DNA of 64,000 nucleotides from Pseudothauera nasutitermitis (GTDB lineage: Bacteria; Pseudomonadota; Gammaproteobacteria; Burkholderiales; Rhodocyclaceae): the NCBI RefSeq assembly GCF_004801295.1, contig NZ_SSOC01000002.1, positions 248,001 to 312,000 of the forward strand, read 5' to 3'. A program made the position numbers and the translations under genes. The notes under the pieces were generated by a model that worked only from the letters and a program-made list of their open reading frames with translations, was not told the origin of the DNA and ran no database searches. This document shows, piece after piece, positions 1 to 11,087 of the stretch; the first letter of the stretch is position 1, and each line of letters begins with the position of its first letter.

Positions 1-513
1 GCGCTCCACCACCTTCTCGGCAACGAACACGCCGACCCACTCGAAATCGCGCTCCACGCGCGGCAGCACGTCGATGCGCGCGGCAGCCTGTTTCATCTGC
101 TCGTATTCAAGCAGGCGGCGCACCAGTTCCGCGCGCGGATCGGCGGCCTCTTCCTCGCTCTCGCGCGGTGGACGCGGCAGCAGCATGCGCGACTTGATCT
201 CCAGCAGCATGGCGGCCATCAGCAGGTAGTCGGCAGCCAGTTCCAGATTGGTGGCGCGCATGGCCTCGACGTATTCCAGGTACTGCACCGTGAGCGGCGC
301 CATGGGAATGTCGAGGATGTCGAGGTTGGACTTGCGGATCAGGTAGAGCAGCAGGTCCAGCGGCCCTTCGAAGGCTTCCAGGAAGACTTCCAGCGCATCC
401 GGCGGAATGTACAGATCGCGCGGCAGTTCCAGCATGGGCTGGCCGTACAGGCGCGCAACGGCGGCGGCCTCCTGGGCCGATTCGACGGGGGCAAGATCCA
501 GCGCGTCGTTCAT
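1..513 (-). CDS. scpA: Segregation and condensation protein A (partial)
   Basis: This is the N-terminal part of the kleisin ScpA, which bridges SMC and ScpB in the chromosome-condensing complex of the cytoplasm. The gene runs off the left edge of the window, so the C-terminal SMC-binding part is missing. The recognisable family core is the stretch around FEGPLDLLLYLIRKSNLDI, followed by the YLEYVEAMRATNLELAADYL segment. The ATG at 513 is the only reasonable start: the same frame is closed nine codons upstream by a TAG that is also the stop codon of the site-2 protease gene. The 18-nt gap to that gene and the shared direction suggest one transcription unit. Confidence 0.93.
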   Translation of the reverse strand, partial: MNDALDLAPVESAQEAAAVARLYGQPMLELPRDLYIPPDALEVFLEAFEGPLDLLLYLIRKSNLDILDIPMAPLTVQYLEYVEAMRATNLELAADYLLMAAMLLEIKSRMLLPRPPRESEEEAADPRAELVRRLLEYEQMKQAAARIDVLPRVERDFEWVGVFVAEKVVER

Positions 514-531
514 GCGGCGGGCGTACGCGCG

Positions 532-1197
532 CTAGCCGTAGAAACCGAAAACCGTGGCGAGCGAAAAGCGGAACATCGCGATCAGCGGCCACAGGATGGC
601 GCCCAGCACGCCGGTGAACAGCAGGATGAGCAGGATCGGAAAGCCGTACGGTTCGATGCGCGCGAACTGCCAGGCCAGCTTGCCGGGCAGCAGGCTCACG
701 GCGATGCGCCCGCCATCGAGCGGTGGCAGCGGCAGCAGATTGAGGAAGAGCAGTACGGCGTTGATCGTCATGCCGGCCTCGGCCATCCGTTCCATCGGCA
801 GCGTATAGGCCGTCTCGGGCGAACTGCTGGCGAACTTGAACACCAGCGCCCAGCCCAGCGCCATGATCAGGTTCATGAACGGCCCGGCGGCGGCCACCCA
901 CAGCATGTCGGCCTTGGGGTTGCGCAGGCGGCCGAAATTCACCGGCACCGGCTTGGCCCAGCCGAACAGGATGCCGCCGGCGCCGAACAGTGTGGTGAGC
1001 GTGAGGATGCCGATGGGCACCAGCACCGTGCCGACCGGATCGATGTGCTTGAACGGATTGAGCGTGATGCGCCCGGCCTGGTCGGCCGTGGGGTCGCCGA
1101 AATGGCGTGCCACGTAGCCGTGCGCCGCCTCGTGCAGCGTGATGGCCAGCAGCACCGGCAGCGCCCAGATGGCAATCGTGGGGATCAGCGTTTCCAT
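532..1197 (-). CDS. Site-2 protease family protein (peptidase M50)
   Basis: This is a 221-residue polytopic membrane metalloprotease of the M50B group. The zinc motif HEAAH lies at residues 22-26 inside the first hydrophobic segment, and the second metal-ligand motif is LPPLDGG, with Asp161. A conserved NPFKHIDPVGT stretch sits near residues 47-57. The length is typical of the short bacterial proteins that have no PDZ domain. Its substrate cannot be read from sequence. It lies between the YciO-type gene and scpA on the same strand, an order I remember from betaproteobacteria. Confidence 0.92.
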   Translation of the reverse strand: METLIPTIAIWALPVLLAITLHEAAHGYVARHFGDPTADQAGRITLNPFKHIDPVGTVLVPIGILTLTTLFGAGGILFGWAKPVPVNFGRLRNPKADMLWVAAAGPFMNLIMALGWALVFKFASSSPETAYTLPMERMAEAGMTINAVLLFLNLLPLPPLDGGRIAVSLLPGKLAWQFARIEPYGFPILLILLFTGVLGAILWPLIAMFRFSLATVFGFYG

Positions 1198-1267
1198 GAC
1201 GGACCGTTCGGCAAAACGCGGATTCTAGCAGAGCGCCCCAAGGCCTCCCGGACGCCCGCCAGGCGCC

Positions 1268-1900
1268 TCATTCGGCCTGCAGTCCAAAGGGTGCGGGGTC
1301 GCCGCGCCCCAGGCGCACCAGTTCGGGCGCGCCGGAGGTCAGATCGATCACCGTGGTGGCCTCGGGGCCGCAGTAACCGGCCTCGATCACCAGGTCCACC
1401 TGCTTTTCCAGGCGCTCGCGGATTTCCTCGGCGTCGGTGAGCGGCAGATCCTCCTCGGGCAGCAGCAGCGTGGAGGTCAGCATGGGTTCGTTGAGTTCTT
1501 CGAGCAGCGCGGACACCACCGGATGATCCGGCACGCGCAGGCCGATGGTCTTGCGCTTGGGATGCAGCACGCGGCGCGGCAACTCCTTGGTGCCTTCCAG
1601 GATGAAGGTGTAGGCGCCCGGCGTGGTGGCCTTGAGCAGGCGGAACTGGGCGTTGTCCACGCGCGCATAGGTGGCGATCTCGGAGAGGTCGCGGCACATC
1701 AGCGTGAAGTGGTGGCGTTCGTCCACGCCGCGGATGCGGCGGATGCGCTCCAGCGCGGAAGCGTCGCCGGTCAGCGCCGCGAGCGCATAGGCCGAATCGG
1801 TGGGCAGCGCCACCAGCTTGCCGGCGCGCAGGATTTCAGCGGCCTGGCGGATCAGCCGGGGCTGAGGATGTTCGGGATGCAGGGAAAAGAACTGGGCCAT
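1268..1900 (-). CDS. L-threonylcarbamoyladenylate synthase-like protein (YciO/YrdC/Sua5 family)
   Basis: This 210-residue protein has the YrdC fold. The nucleotide-binding start LVALPTDSAYALAA and the basic motif KRKTIGLRVPDH around residues 115-126 are both present. The KRKTIGLRVPDHP variant and the short length are those of the YciO branch rather than of TsaC or long Sua5, so a role in t6A tRNA modification is likely by family but not certain. It is soluble, with no signal peptide. The gap of about 70 nt to the site-2 protease gene and shared strand suggest co-transcription. Confidence 0.85.
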   Translation of the reverse strand: MAQFFSLHPEHPQPRLIRQAAEILRAGKLVALPTDSAYALAALTGDASALERIRRIRGVDERHHFTLMCRDLSEIATYARVDNAQFRLLKATTPGAYTFILEGTKELPRRVLHPKRKTIGLRVPDHPVVSALLEELNEPMLTSTLLLPEEDLPLTDAEEIRERLEKQVDLVIEAGYCGPEATTVIDLTSGAPELVRLGRGDPAPFGLQAE

Positions 1901-1952
1901 GATCTCTGGGATGTTTTTGTTTTTTGCTGCGGTGCCGGCAAGGCCGGCGGAT

Positions 1953-2789
1953 TCAGTGGGGTGTCAGACGGGTCCACACCGGCACGAGGTCCGGCGGCAA
2001 GGGGTTGCAGCGCCCGAGGTCCACCGCGCTCTCGCGTTCGCCGTGGAAATCGGACGCCCGCGAGGCCAGCAGGCCGCGCCGGCGCGCCTCGCTGGCGAAA
2101 CGCGCGGCCTCGTCGGGTGTGTGCGCGCCGGAAACCACCTCCACCGCCTCGCCGCCGGCCGCCTGGAACTGGTCGAACAGGCGTGCCATGTCGGCGTTGG
2201 ACAGCCGGTAGCGCGCCGGATGGGCGACCACCGCGATGCCGCCTGCAGCGGTGATCCAGCCCACTGCCTCGTCCAGGCGAGCCCATTCCTGCTCGACGAA
2301 ACCCGGCTTGCCGCGCACCAGATAGTGGTCGAAGACGGTCTTGGTATCCGGCATCACACCCTGGTTCACCAGGAAACGGGCGAAGTGCGAGCGGCTCACC
2401 AGCGCCGGGTTGCCGGCCAGCGCGCGCGCGCCTTCCAGCGCACCGCGGATGCCGATGCGGGCGAGTTCGTCCCCCATGCGCACGGCACGCGCGTCGCGCC
2501 CGGAACGCACCTGATGCAGCCCGGCGAGCAGCGCGGCGTCGCGGTGGTCGATCCCAAGGCCGACGATGTGGATGGTTTCTCCAGCGAAGGACACCGAAAT
2601 CTCCACCCCGGCGATGAACGGCACGCCCAGTCCGGCGGCGGCGGCACGGGCTTCGTCGATGCCGCCGACCTCGTCGTGGTCGGTGAGCGCCAGCAGCTCC
2701 ACCCCGTTGTCGCGCGCGCGCCGCACCACCTGCGTGGGCGACAGCAGGCCATCGGAGACGGTGGAGTGACAGTGCAGATCGGCGTTCAT
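1953..2789 (-). CDS. PHP-domain phosphoesterase (RNase AM / TrpH-like)
   Basis: This is a 278-residue metal-dependent phosphoesterase of the PHP family. The ligands are visible in order: DLHCHS at residues 4-9, SDG at 12-14, LTDHDE at 35-40, GVEIS near 61-65, and the late motifs HPARY and DFHG. The single-domain architecture and length match the TrpH/YciV group. Members of that group remove 5' nucleotides from short RNAs and act on 3',5'-nucleoside bisphosphates; the family assignment is firm, the exact substrate is inferred. It lies about 50 nt upstream of the YciO-type gene on the same strand. Confidence 0.85.
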   Translation of the reverse strand: MNADLHCHSTVSDGLLSPTQVVRRARDNGVELLALTDHDEVGGIDEARAAAAGLGVPFIAGVEISVSFAGETIHIVGLGIDHRDAALLAGLHQVRSGRDARAVRMGDELARIGIRGALEGARALAGNPALVSRSHFARFLVNQGVMPDTKTVFDHYLVRGKPGFVEQEWARLDEAVGWITAAGGIAVVAHPARYRLSNADMARLFDQFQAAGGEAVEVVSGAHTPDEAARFASEARRRGLLASRASDFHGERESAVDLGRCNPLPPDLVPVWTRLTPH

Positions 2790-2899
2790 GATGGATTTCC
2801 GGGGGAACGTTTCATTCTAGCAGTCCCATGCGGCGACATTTGGCGCAGGCTGTAAGCGTGGCGGGCCTTTCGGCCCAATCGGCCGCCTGCCCTGCCCCG

Positions 2900-3394
2900 C
2901 TAGCGGACGCGCCAGGCGACGACCGCCCGCGCCAGAAACACTCCGCCCAGGCACCCCAGCGCCAGGCTGGCGCTACCCGCGAACCACGCCTGCGCCACGA
3001 CGGGAAGCTGCCGCGCCGCGGCGTATCCGATCACGTAGCGGATGCCGAAGATCGCCATCATCAGCGTCAGCGGCCACCAGCTTCCCGATACCCGCAGGCA
3101 TCCCGGCGGCTCCGCCCGGACGACGGGCATCAGCCATGCGGGGCGCAGCGCCAGAACCATGGCGTTTCCCAGCCCCCAGGCCAGTACGGGCAGCGGCGCG
3201 AAACCGAAGGACGCGACAACGCCATGCAGCGACAAGCCGAACATCGCCACCGGCAGGATCAGCAGGCTGCCGCGACGTACCCTGCGGTCGCGGCTCTGCC
3301 GCCAGCCCAGCACCAGCAGCACGGCAAGAACCACGAAGACCCACTGCGGGGTATTGGCCAGAATGGCCGACAGGGGAAGCTCGCTCACCGCCAT
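2900..3394 (-). CDS. Small integral membrane protein (DUF6622-like)
   Basis: This 164-residue protein is almost entirely hydrophobic, with about five membrane-spanning segments separated by short basic loops such as RQSRDRRVRRGS near residues 52-63. It has no catalytic motif that I recognise. Size and pattern recall the DUF6622 family, which has no established function. It follows the alpha/beta hydrolase gene on the same strand with a gap of about 45 nt, so the two may be co-transcribed. Confidence 0.6.
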   Translation of the reverse strand: MAVSELPLSAILANTPQWVFVVLAVLLVLGWRQSRDRRVRRGSLLILPVAMFGLSLHGVVASFGFAPLPVLAWGLGNAMVLALRPAWLMPVVRAEPPGCLRVSGSWWPLTLMMAIFGIRYVIGYAAARQLPVVAQAWFAGSASLALGCLGGVFLARAVVAWRVR

Positions 3395-3438
3395 GCCTTC
3401 ATCGAATCAGGGCTTGTGTCTTGCTGCGCACGGCAGGA

Positions 3439-4311
3439 TCAGCAGCCGGAACGCAGGAACGGCTCGACGATCCGTGCCAGTTCGGCCGGACGGTCGTGAT
3501 GCAAATTGTGCCCGCAATCGGCCAGCACCACCTCGCGCAGATTGCGGAAGCAGGCGCGCGCGGCCTCCAGCGCCGCGTCTTCCACGCCGAGATGCTTGCG
3601 CAGCCCATCCTCTTCCGGACGTACCCACAGCACCGGCGCCCGCACGCGGCGCCAGCAGGCCTCGGCCTCGGCGCGGCGGTAGAGCACCGCGTTGATGCGC
3701 TTGTGCGCCGGGTCGCCGAGCAGGCGCACGCCGCCGGCGCCATCCTCTTCGCCTAGCTGGCGGGACAGCCAGCCGGCGCGTTCGGCGGACAGCCGCGGAT
3801 TGTCACGCATCAGCCGCGCGGCCAGCTCATCGAAACCGGCATAGCCGCGGAAAGCCACCGGCCGGGCGAGTTCGTCCAGCCATTTCTCGTAGCGCCCCGG
3901 CGCTTCGTCCGCCGAACGGTCGGCCAGGCCGAAGGCATCCAGCGCCACCACCGCCGCCACCCGCGCCGGGCGCACGCCGGCATACAGGCAGGCGACGTTG
4001 CCGCCCATGCTGTGGCCGAGCAGGCGCGCCGGCGCCTCCAGCGAGTAGTGGCGCAGCAGGGCATCCAGGTCGCCCAGGTAATCCGGATACCAGTACGCGT
4101 CCGCCCCGCGCGCGCTGCGGCCGAAGCCGCGCCAGTCGGGCGCGACGACGTGCCAGTCGTGCGCCAGTTCGTCCACCAGGAACTGGAAGGAGGCCGACAC
4201 GTCCATCCAGCCGTGCAGCATGAACACCCTGGGCGCTCCTGGCGTGCCCCACTCGCGCACATGATGGCGCAGGCCGCGCAGTTCGAGATGGGTGGAACGG
4301 GAGGCTTTCAT
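3439..4311 (-). CDS. Alpha/beta hydrolase
   Basis: This is a 290-residue single-domain alpha/beta hydrolase. The oxyanion-hole motif MLHGWMD is near residue 31, the nucleophile elbow is GHSMGG (Ser within GHSMGG), and a late His lies in the ADCGHNLHHD segment. The reading frame stays open to 4551, but the ATG at 4311 begins the conserved domain directly and the upstream part overlaps the divergent glycine-riboswitch leader, so 4311 is preferred. The substrate is unknown: esterase, epoxide hydrolase or C-C hydrolase activities are all possible in this fold. Confidence 0.85.
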   Translation of the reverse strand: MKASRSTHLELRGLRHHVREWGTPGAPRVFMLHGWMDVSASFQFLVDELAHDWHVVAPDWRGFGRSARGADAYWYPDYLGDLDALLRHYSLEAPARLLGHSMGGNVACLYAGVRPARVAAVVALDAFGLADRSADEAPGRYEKWLDELARPVAFRGYAGFDELAARLMRDNPRLSAERAGWLSRQLGEEDGAGGVRLLGDPAHKRINAVLYRRAEAEACWRRVRAPVLWVRPEEDGLRKHLGVEDAALEAARACFRNLREVVLADCGHNLHHDRPAELARIVEPFLRSGC

Positions 4312-4385
4312 GGGCGGACCGGCGAATAGAAAAAACGGAGGATGCGCGCCCAAGCATAGCAAGCGCGCGGGCCTGCGTGCCGGCC

Positions 4386-4415
4386 TTGCGGGGCGCCCCG
4401 CGCGGATGCTATCGT
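4386..4415 (+). promoter_or_regulatory. Probable sigma-70 promoter of the gcv operon
   Basis: A TTGCGG box at 4386-4391 is followed after 18 nt by TATCGT at 4410-4415, preceded by TG at the extended -10 position. Transcription would begin near 4422, just before the riboswitch. The match is moderate, and position is the main support. Confidence 0.45.
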
Positions 4416-4426
4416 CCGCTCCGTCG

Positions 4427-4605
4427 CGCGGGAGAGAACTCCCATCGAGTCGCCGAAGGCGTAACCCCCCGGAATCGCTCAGGCAAAAGGACCGCGCGCA
4501 CGGCAGCAGCAAGTCTGGAGAGCGATGCGGGTTCCGTGCCTGTGCATCCACCGAAGGGGCACCCGGCCGCGCCGGAATCTCTCAGGTACAAGGGACAGAT
4601 GGGGC
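4427..4605 (+). ncRNA. Tandem glycine riboswitch (gcvT type)
   Basis: Two glycine aptamers lie in tandem in the leader of gcvT. The first spans about 4427-4493 and contains GGGAGAGA, CGCCGAAGG and CTCAGGCAAAAGGACC. The second spans about 4515-4605 and contains CTGGAGAG, CACCGAAGGGG and CTCTCAGGTACAAGGGACAG. This is the standard arrangement in which each aptamer binds glycine and the second feeds the expression platform. By established knowledge such leaders raise gcv expression when glycine is plentiful. The expression platform would be the 60 nt before the gcvT start; I see no clear terminator there, so control may act at translation. Confidence 0.93.
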
Positions 4606-4665
4606 GCAGCGGACCGGCATGGCCGATTCCGTCTTTGTCATTCCCCCGTTTCCCGGAGCCCTGCC

Positions 4666-5757
4666 ATGACCGCCGCCCCCGCCAAGCACACCCCGCTTCA
4701 CGCCGCCCACCTCGCCGCCGGCGCCCGCATGGTCGATTTCGCCGGCTGGGACATGCCGGTGAACTACGGTTCGCAGATCGAGGAGCACCATGCCGTGCGC
4801 CGCGACGCGGGCATGTTCGACGTCTCCCACATGCTTTCGCTGGACCTCGCCGGCGCCGGTGCCACCGACTTCCTGCGCGGCCTGCTGGCCAACGACGTGG
4901 CCCGCCTGAAGACGCCGGGCAAGGCCCTGTACAGCTGCATGCTCAACGAACAGGGCGGCGTCATCGACGACCTCATCGTCTACCGCATGGCCGACGACGA
5001 TTACCGTGTGGTGGTCAATGCCGGCACTGCCGACAAGGATCTGGCCTGGATGCGCGCGCGCATCGCCGCCACCGGCGCCAATGTCACGCTGGAGTCGCGC
5101 CGCGATCTGGCGATGATCGCCGTGCAGGGCCCGAAGGCCCTGGAGCGCGCCGCCAGCGCGCTGCCCGAACTGGCCGCCGCCGGCTTTCCCACGCCGTTCT
5201 CCGCCCAGCGCACCGACGATCTGTTCATCGGCCGCACCGGCTACACCGGCGAGGACGGCTTCGAACTCGCCGTGCCCGCGCAGCGCGCGCAGGCCGTGTG
5301 GGATGCCCTGGTAGCCGCCGGTGTGCGCCCCTGCGGCCTGGGGGCGCGCGACACGCTGCGCCTGGAGGCCGGCATGAACCTGTACGGCCAGGACATGGAC
5401 GACCACGTCTCCCCGCTCGACGCCGGGCTGGCCTGGACCGTGGATCTGCGCGACGAGGCGCGCGGCTTCGTCGGCCGCGCCGCACTGGAGACGCACGGCG
5501 AGCACAAGGTCTTTCTCGGCCTCATCCTCGAGGACAAGGGCGTGCTGCGCGCCCACATGAAGGTGGCCACCGCGCGCGGCGCGGGTGAAACCACCAGCGG
5601 CAGCTTCTCCCCCAGCCTGGAGAAATCCATCGCCTTTGCCCGCCTGCCGGCCGGCACCGAGCCGGGCGAAGCGGTGCAGGTGGACGTGCGCGGCAAGGCG
5701 CTGGCCGCGCGCACCGTCAAGCTGCCCTTCGTGCGCAACGGCAAGGCGCTGCTCTGA
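4666..5757 (+). CDS. gcvT: Aminomethyltransferase, glycine cleavage T protein
   Basis: GcvT moves the methylene group from lipoyl-bound aminomethyl on the H protein to tetrahydrofolate and releases ammonia. The protein has 363 residues, the usual size. It begins with the family N terminus [20 protein letters not shown], and also shows VSHM, the [12 protein letters not shown] segment and the late [18 protein letters not shown] block. The frame extends upstream into the riboswitch, but the ATG at 4666 gives the standard N terminus. It is the first gene of the gcv operon, with gcvH and gcvP downstream on the same strand and a toxin-antitoxin pair in between. Confidence 0.96.
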   Translation: MTAAPAKHTPLHAAHLAAGARMVDFAGWDMPVNYGSQIEEHHAVRRDAGMFDVSHMLSLDLAGAGATDFLRGLLANDVARLKTPGKALYSCMLNEQGGVIDDLIVYRMADDDYRVVVNAGTADKDLAWMRARIAATGANVTLESRRDLAMIAVQGPKALERAASALPELAAAGFPTPFSAQRTDDLFIGRTGYTGEDGFELAVPAQRAQAVWDALVAAGVRPCGLGARDTLRLEAGMNLYGQDMDDHVSPLDAGLAWTVDLRDEARGFVGRAALETHGEHKVFLGLILEDKGVLRAHMKVATARGAGETTSGSFSPSLEKSIAFARLPAGTEPGEAVQVDVRGKALAARTVKLPFVRNGKALL

Positions 5758-5767
5758 GCGCGGGCAG

Positions 5768-5805
5768 GTCCATTCTTCATGTCTATAATGAACATGAAGA
5801 TGGAC
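5768..5805 (+). promoter_or_regulatory. Operator-promoter of the Phd/VapC-type module
   Basis: GTCCATTCTTCATGT at 5768-5782 and ACATGAAGATGGAC at 5792-5805 form an inverted repeat that is perfect except for one extra T. The 9-nt spacer holds TATAAT at 5784-5789, a consensus -10 element. No good -35 box is evident. Placing the -10 between the arms means a bound antitoxin dimer would block polymerase, the usual autoregulation of type II modules. An AAGGAG ribosome-binding site follows at 5808-5813. Confidence 0.75.
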
Positions 5806-5819
5806 ACAAGGAGATTCCC

Positions 5820-6122
5820 ATGAGCTGGAACGTCGCCCAGGCCAAGCAGCACCTTTCCGAAGTGCTGCGCCTTGCCGCCGAGGAGCCGCAAGTCATCTAC
5901 AACCGCAGCCGCCCGGTGGCCGCGGTGATCCCGGCCCAGGATCTGGAAGCCTTCCAGGCCTGGAAAACCGGCCAGCAGGCGCCGCAGCGCACGCTGGTGG
6001 AGGAATTCGCCATCCTGCGCGCACTCGCCGAAGGCGACGATGACCCGATTCCCGAGACCGACCGCTTCGCAACCATGCGCCCGAACGCCTTCGAAGAAAT
6101 GCTCGACGAGGAATACCCGTGA
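5820..6122 (+). CDS. Type II antitoxin, Phd/YefM family
   Basis: This 100-residue protein has the Phd/YefM DNA-binding N terminus: the MSWNVAQAKQHLSEVLRLA helix pair, then the VIYNRSRPVAAVIPAQDLEAF strand region. The acidic C-terminal half, rich in Glu and Asp, is the expected toxin-neutralising tail. A strong AAGGAG site stands six nt before the ATG. Its stop codon overlaps the start of the toxin gene (GTGA), so the two are translationally coupled. It probably binds the palindrome just upstream and represses its own promoter. Confidence 0.88.
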   Translation: MSWNVAQAKQHLSEVLRLAAEEPQVIYNRSRPVAAVIPAQDLEAFQAWKTGQQAPQRTLVEEFAILRALAEGDDDPIPETDRFATMRPNAFEEMLDEEYP

Positions 6123-6526
6123 GCGTGCAATACCTGGTCGACACCAATGTGGTCAGCGAACTGATGCGTCCCCGGCCGGACGCCCGCGTGGCCGCATGGC
6201 TGGCAAGCCAGGCCCGCTTTGCGCTGTCGGCCATCTCCGTCGATGAATCGGTGTTCGGCCTGGTCCGCAAGGAGCGCAATACACTCCTGGCTGGCTATGA
6301 GCGTTTCGTTGCCGAACGCTGCCTCGTACTGCCGATCACCGACGACATCGCCCGCCGCGCCGGCACACTGCGCGGCCAGTTCGCCCGCCGGGGCATCGCC
6401 CGCAGCCAACCGGACATGCTCATCGCCGCCACCGCCCAGGCCCACAACCTCACCCTGGTCACCCGCAACACCCGCGACTTCGAAAGCTGCGGCATCGGCC
6501 TGCTGAATCCCTTTGAACACCCTTGA
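6119..6526 (+). CDS. VapC-type PIN-domain ribonuclease toxin
   Basis: This 135-residue PIN-domain protein begins at a GTG that overlaps the antitoxin stop. The acidic metal-binding residues of the PIN fold are in place: Asp8 in YLVDTN, Glu43 in VDESVF, Asp99 in QPDMLIAA, and Asp120 in NTRDF. By family it is an Mg2+-dependent endoribonuclease, usually cutting tRNA or rRNA, held inactive by the partner antitoxin. The active site looks intact. It ends 25 nt before gcvH, so transcription from the module's own promoter would also read into gcvH and gcvP. Confidence 0.9.
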   Translation: MSVQYLVDTNVVSELMRPRPDARVAAWLASQARFALSAISVDESVFGLVRKERNTLLAGYERFVAERCLVLPITDDIARRAGTLRGQFARRGIARSQPDMLIAATAQAHNLTLVTRNTRDFESCGIGLLNPFEHP

Positions 6527-6551
6527 AATGCCTTTCCACGGAGCCCACGCC

Positions 6552-6932
6552 ATGAGCAACATTCCCGCCGACCTGAAGTACACCCCCTCCCACGAATGGA
6601 TTCGCGTCGAAGCCGACGGCACGCTGACCATCGGCGTCACCGACCACGCGCAGGAAGCCCTGGGCGACGTGGTCTTCCTGGAACTGCCGGAAGCCGGCCG
6701 CCAGGTGGCCGCCGGCGAGGCCGTCGCGGTGATCGAATCGGTCAAAGCCGCCTCCGACATTTACGCCCCGGTGGCCGGTGAGATCATCGCCGCCAACCAG
6801 GACGCTATCGACGCACCCGACAGCGTGAATGCCGACGCCTACGCCACCTGGCTGTTCAAGCTGGCCCCGGCCGCCGGCGCGGATCTCTCTGCCCTGCTCG
6901 ACGCCGCCGGCTACACCGCCGCGATCGACTGA
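6552..6932 (+). CDS. gcvH: Glycine cleavage system H protein
   Basis: GcvH carries the lipoyl arm that shuttles the aminomethyl group between the P, T and L proteins. The protein has 126 residues, as usual. It contains [11 protein letters not shown] near residues 10-20 and the lipoylation motif [13 protein letters not shown] with Lys65. The frame is open further upstream, but the ATG at 6552 gives the standard N terminus. It is separated from gcvT by the toxin-antitoxin pair. Confidence 0.96.
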   Translation: MSNIPADLKYTPSHEWIRVEADGTLTIGVTDHAQEALGDVVFLELPEAGRQVAAGEAVAVIESVKAASDIYAPVAGEIIAANQDAIDAPDSVNADAYATWLFKLAPAAGADLSALLDAAGYTAAID

Positions 6933-7040
6933 CCGGCCTTCCGCCGCGTCACTACGCACCACGCCGCCGCCCACCACGGGCGGCGGCCGCAAGACCCACC
7001 TTTCCCGTCTCTTCTGACCGCCCCGGCCCGGACTCCGACC

Positions 7041-9932
<2,892 letters not shown>

Positions 9933-10056
9933 GCAATGGCCTGGAAACTCCCTTCGCGGGATGCTGGATGCACGGGCAGGCGGCCGTGCGTGTGGGCGCA
10001 ACCCTGGCTGCCATCGGCCGCAAAAAGCTCTCCACTCGGCCTTGCGAGGAAACGTA

Positions 10057-10084
10057 TTGACAACATCGCTACAAACACTAGACT
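10057..10084 (+). promoter_or_regulatory. Possible promoter of the DUF1778-GNAT module
   Basis: A consensus TTGACA at 10057-10062 is followed after 16 nt by TAGACT at 10079-10084, about 30 nt before the antitoxin start. The box and position fit; no clear operator palindrome was found. Confidence 0.5.
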
Positions 10085-10113
10085 AAGCTCTCTTCCAGGC
10101 CACGAGGTTCACC

Positions 10114-10416
10114 ATGTCGCCGCCGCTCCGCTCCACCACGCACAAGACCGCGACAAAGGACGAAGTCATCCAGATTCGCGCACCCAGACAGGCCAAGGCA
10201 CTGTTCGGCCAGGCGGCGGCCCTGCGCGGTCAGAAACTCTCCGAATTCATGCTCGACTGCGCCTACCGACAGGCTGAAGCAACCTTGCTCGACCAGCGCG
10301 CCTTCTTTCTCGACGAAGCCGAACATGCGCGTTTTCTGGCCCTGCTCGACGCCCCGCCTGCCATTCCCGCCGACGCGGCGCGACGGCTGCAACGCAAAGC
10401 GCCGTGGGAAGCCTGA
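10114..10416 (+). CDS. DUF1778 (TacA-like) antitoxin
   Basis: This 100-residue protein resembles the ribbon-helix-helix DUF1778 antitoxins that pair with acetyltransferase toxins. The N-terminal EVIQIRAPRQAKALFGQAA segment, then LSEFMLDCAYRQAE and LLDQRAFFLDEAEHARFLALLD, is the characteristic order. The last helix normally wraps around the toxin, and the RHH region binds the operator. It overlaps the toxin start by 13 nt. The first 12 or so residues are not conserved, so a slightly later start is possible. Confidence 0.87.
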   Translation: MSPPLRSTTHKTATKDEVIQIRAPRQAKALFGQAAALRGQKLSEFMLDCAYRQAEATLLDQRAFFLDEAEHARFLALLDAPPAIPADAARRLQRKAPWEA

Positions 10417-10928
10417 GCGCGCCTTTGCTCGGCAAGCCGGAACCGCTCTCCCCACGCCACGACGTTGCGAGCTTCGGCAACGGCCGCCATCCCTCGCTTG
10501 ACCACTGGCTGCACGAACAAGCACGGCGCAGCGAAGGTTTATCGGCCCGCAGCTACGTCGTTTGCCCGCAAGCCGAACCAGACCGCGTCGTCGGCTATTT
10601 CTCCGTTGCCACCGCACTGGAACAGCGCAACGCGCTACCCTCCGCCAAATTGCGCCAGAACATGCCGGAGCGCGTGCCGCTCCTGCTCATCGCCCGGCTG
10701 GCCGTCGATGCCGGATGGCAAGGCCGGGGACTGGGATCGGCGCTGCTCGCCGACGCGCTGCGCCGCTGCCTGGCCGCATCCGAAATCGCCGGCGCGCGCG
10801 GCGTCATCGTGCACGCCATCGACACCAGCGCCGCCGCGTTTTACCAAGCGCACGGCTTCATCCCCTCGCCACTGGGCGAACACGTCCTGTTGATGCCCAT
10901 CGAAACGGTACGCGGCCTATTGTCGTGA
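10404..10928 (+). CDS. GNAT-family acetyltransferase toxin (TacT-like)
   Basis: This 174-residue GNAT protein contains the acetyl-CoA-binding motif A as LLLIARLAVDAGWQGRGLGSALL, and the C-terminal AAAFYQAHGFIPSP typical of the fold. Paired directly downstream of a DUF1778 gene, it fits the toxins that acetylate the amino group of charged tRNAs and halt translation. The conserved active-site Tyr is probably the one in AAAFYQAHGF. The TacT-like assignment rests on both sequence and gene pairing. Confidence 0.85.
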   Translation: MGSLSAPLLGKPEPLSPRHDVASFGNGRHPSLDHWLHEQARRSEGLSARSYVVCPQAEPDRVVGYFSVATALEQRNALPSAKLRQNMPERVPLLLIARLAVDAGWQGRGLGSALLADALRRCLAASEIAGARGVIVHAIDTSAAAFYQAHGFIPSPLGEHVLLMPIETVRGLLS

Positions 10929-10933
10929 GCCGA

Positions 10934-11087
10934 GGCCGGCTTTCCCGCCGGCCGTCTGCCAGTCCGAGCAACTGGCCACGTACCAGCCGGTGATCGAGCC
11001 GGTGCTGACCGCCGCTGGCCGGCCAGATCAAAAGCCCCGACCGATGCGCTGCAAGCGAACAGTCGCGAAACCGGCCTGCGAGGCCGG
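10934..11087. terminator. Two GC-rich hairpins after the toxin gene
   Basis: GGCCGGC at 10934-10940 pairs with GCCGGCC at 10947-10953 just after the toxin stop. CCGGCCT at 11071-11077 pairs with AGGCCGG at 11081-11087 and is followed by CTTGTCTT. The second has a weak T-tract on the plus strand. They may end transcription of the toxin-antitoxin operon. Confidence 0.35.

Noticed and set aside
3439-4551. Extended N terminus of the alpha/beta hydrolase
   Set aside because: The added 80 residues are unrelated to the family and run over the riboswitch leader on the opposite strand.
9970-9989. GCACGG/CCGTGC hairpin after gcvP as a terminator
   Set aside because: The stem is short, the loop is long and there is no T-tract.
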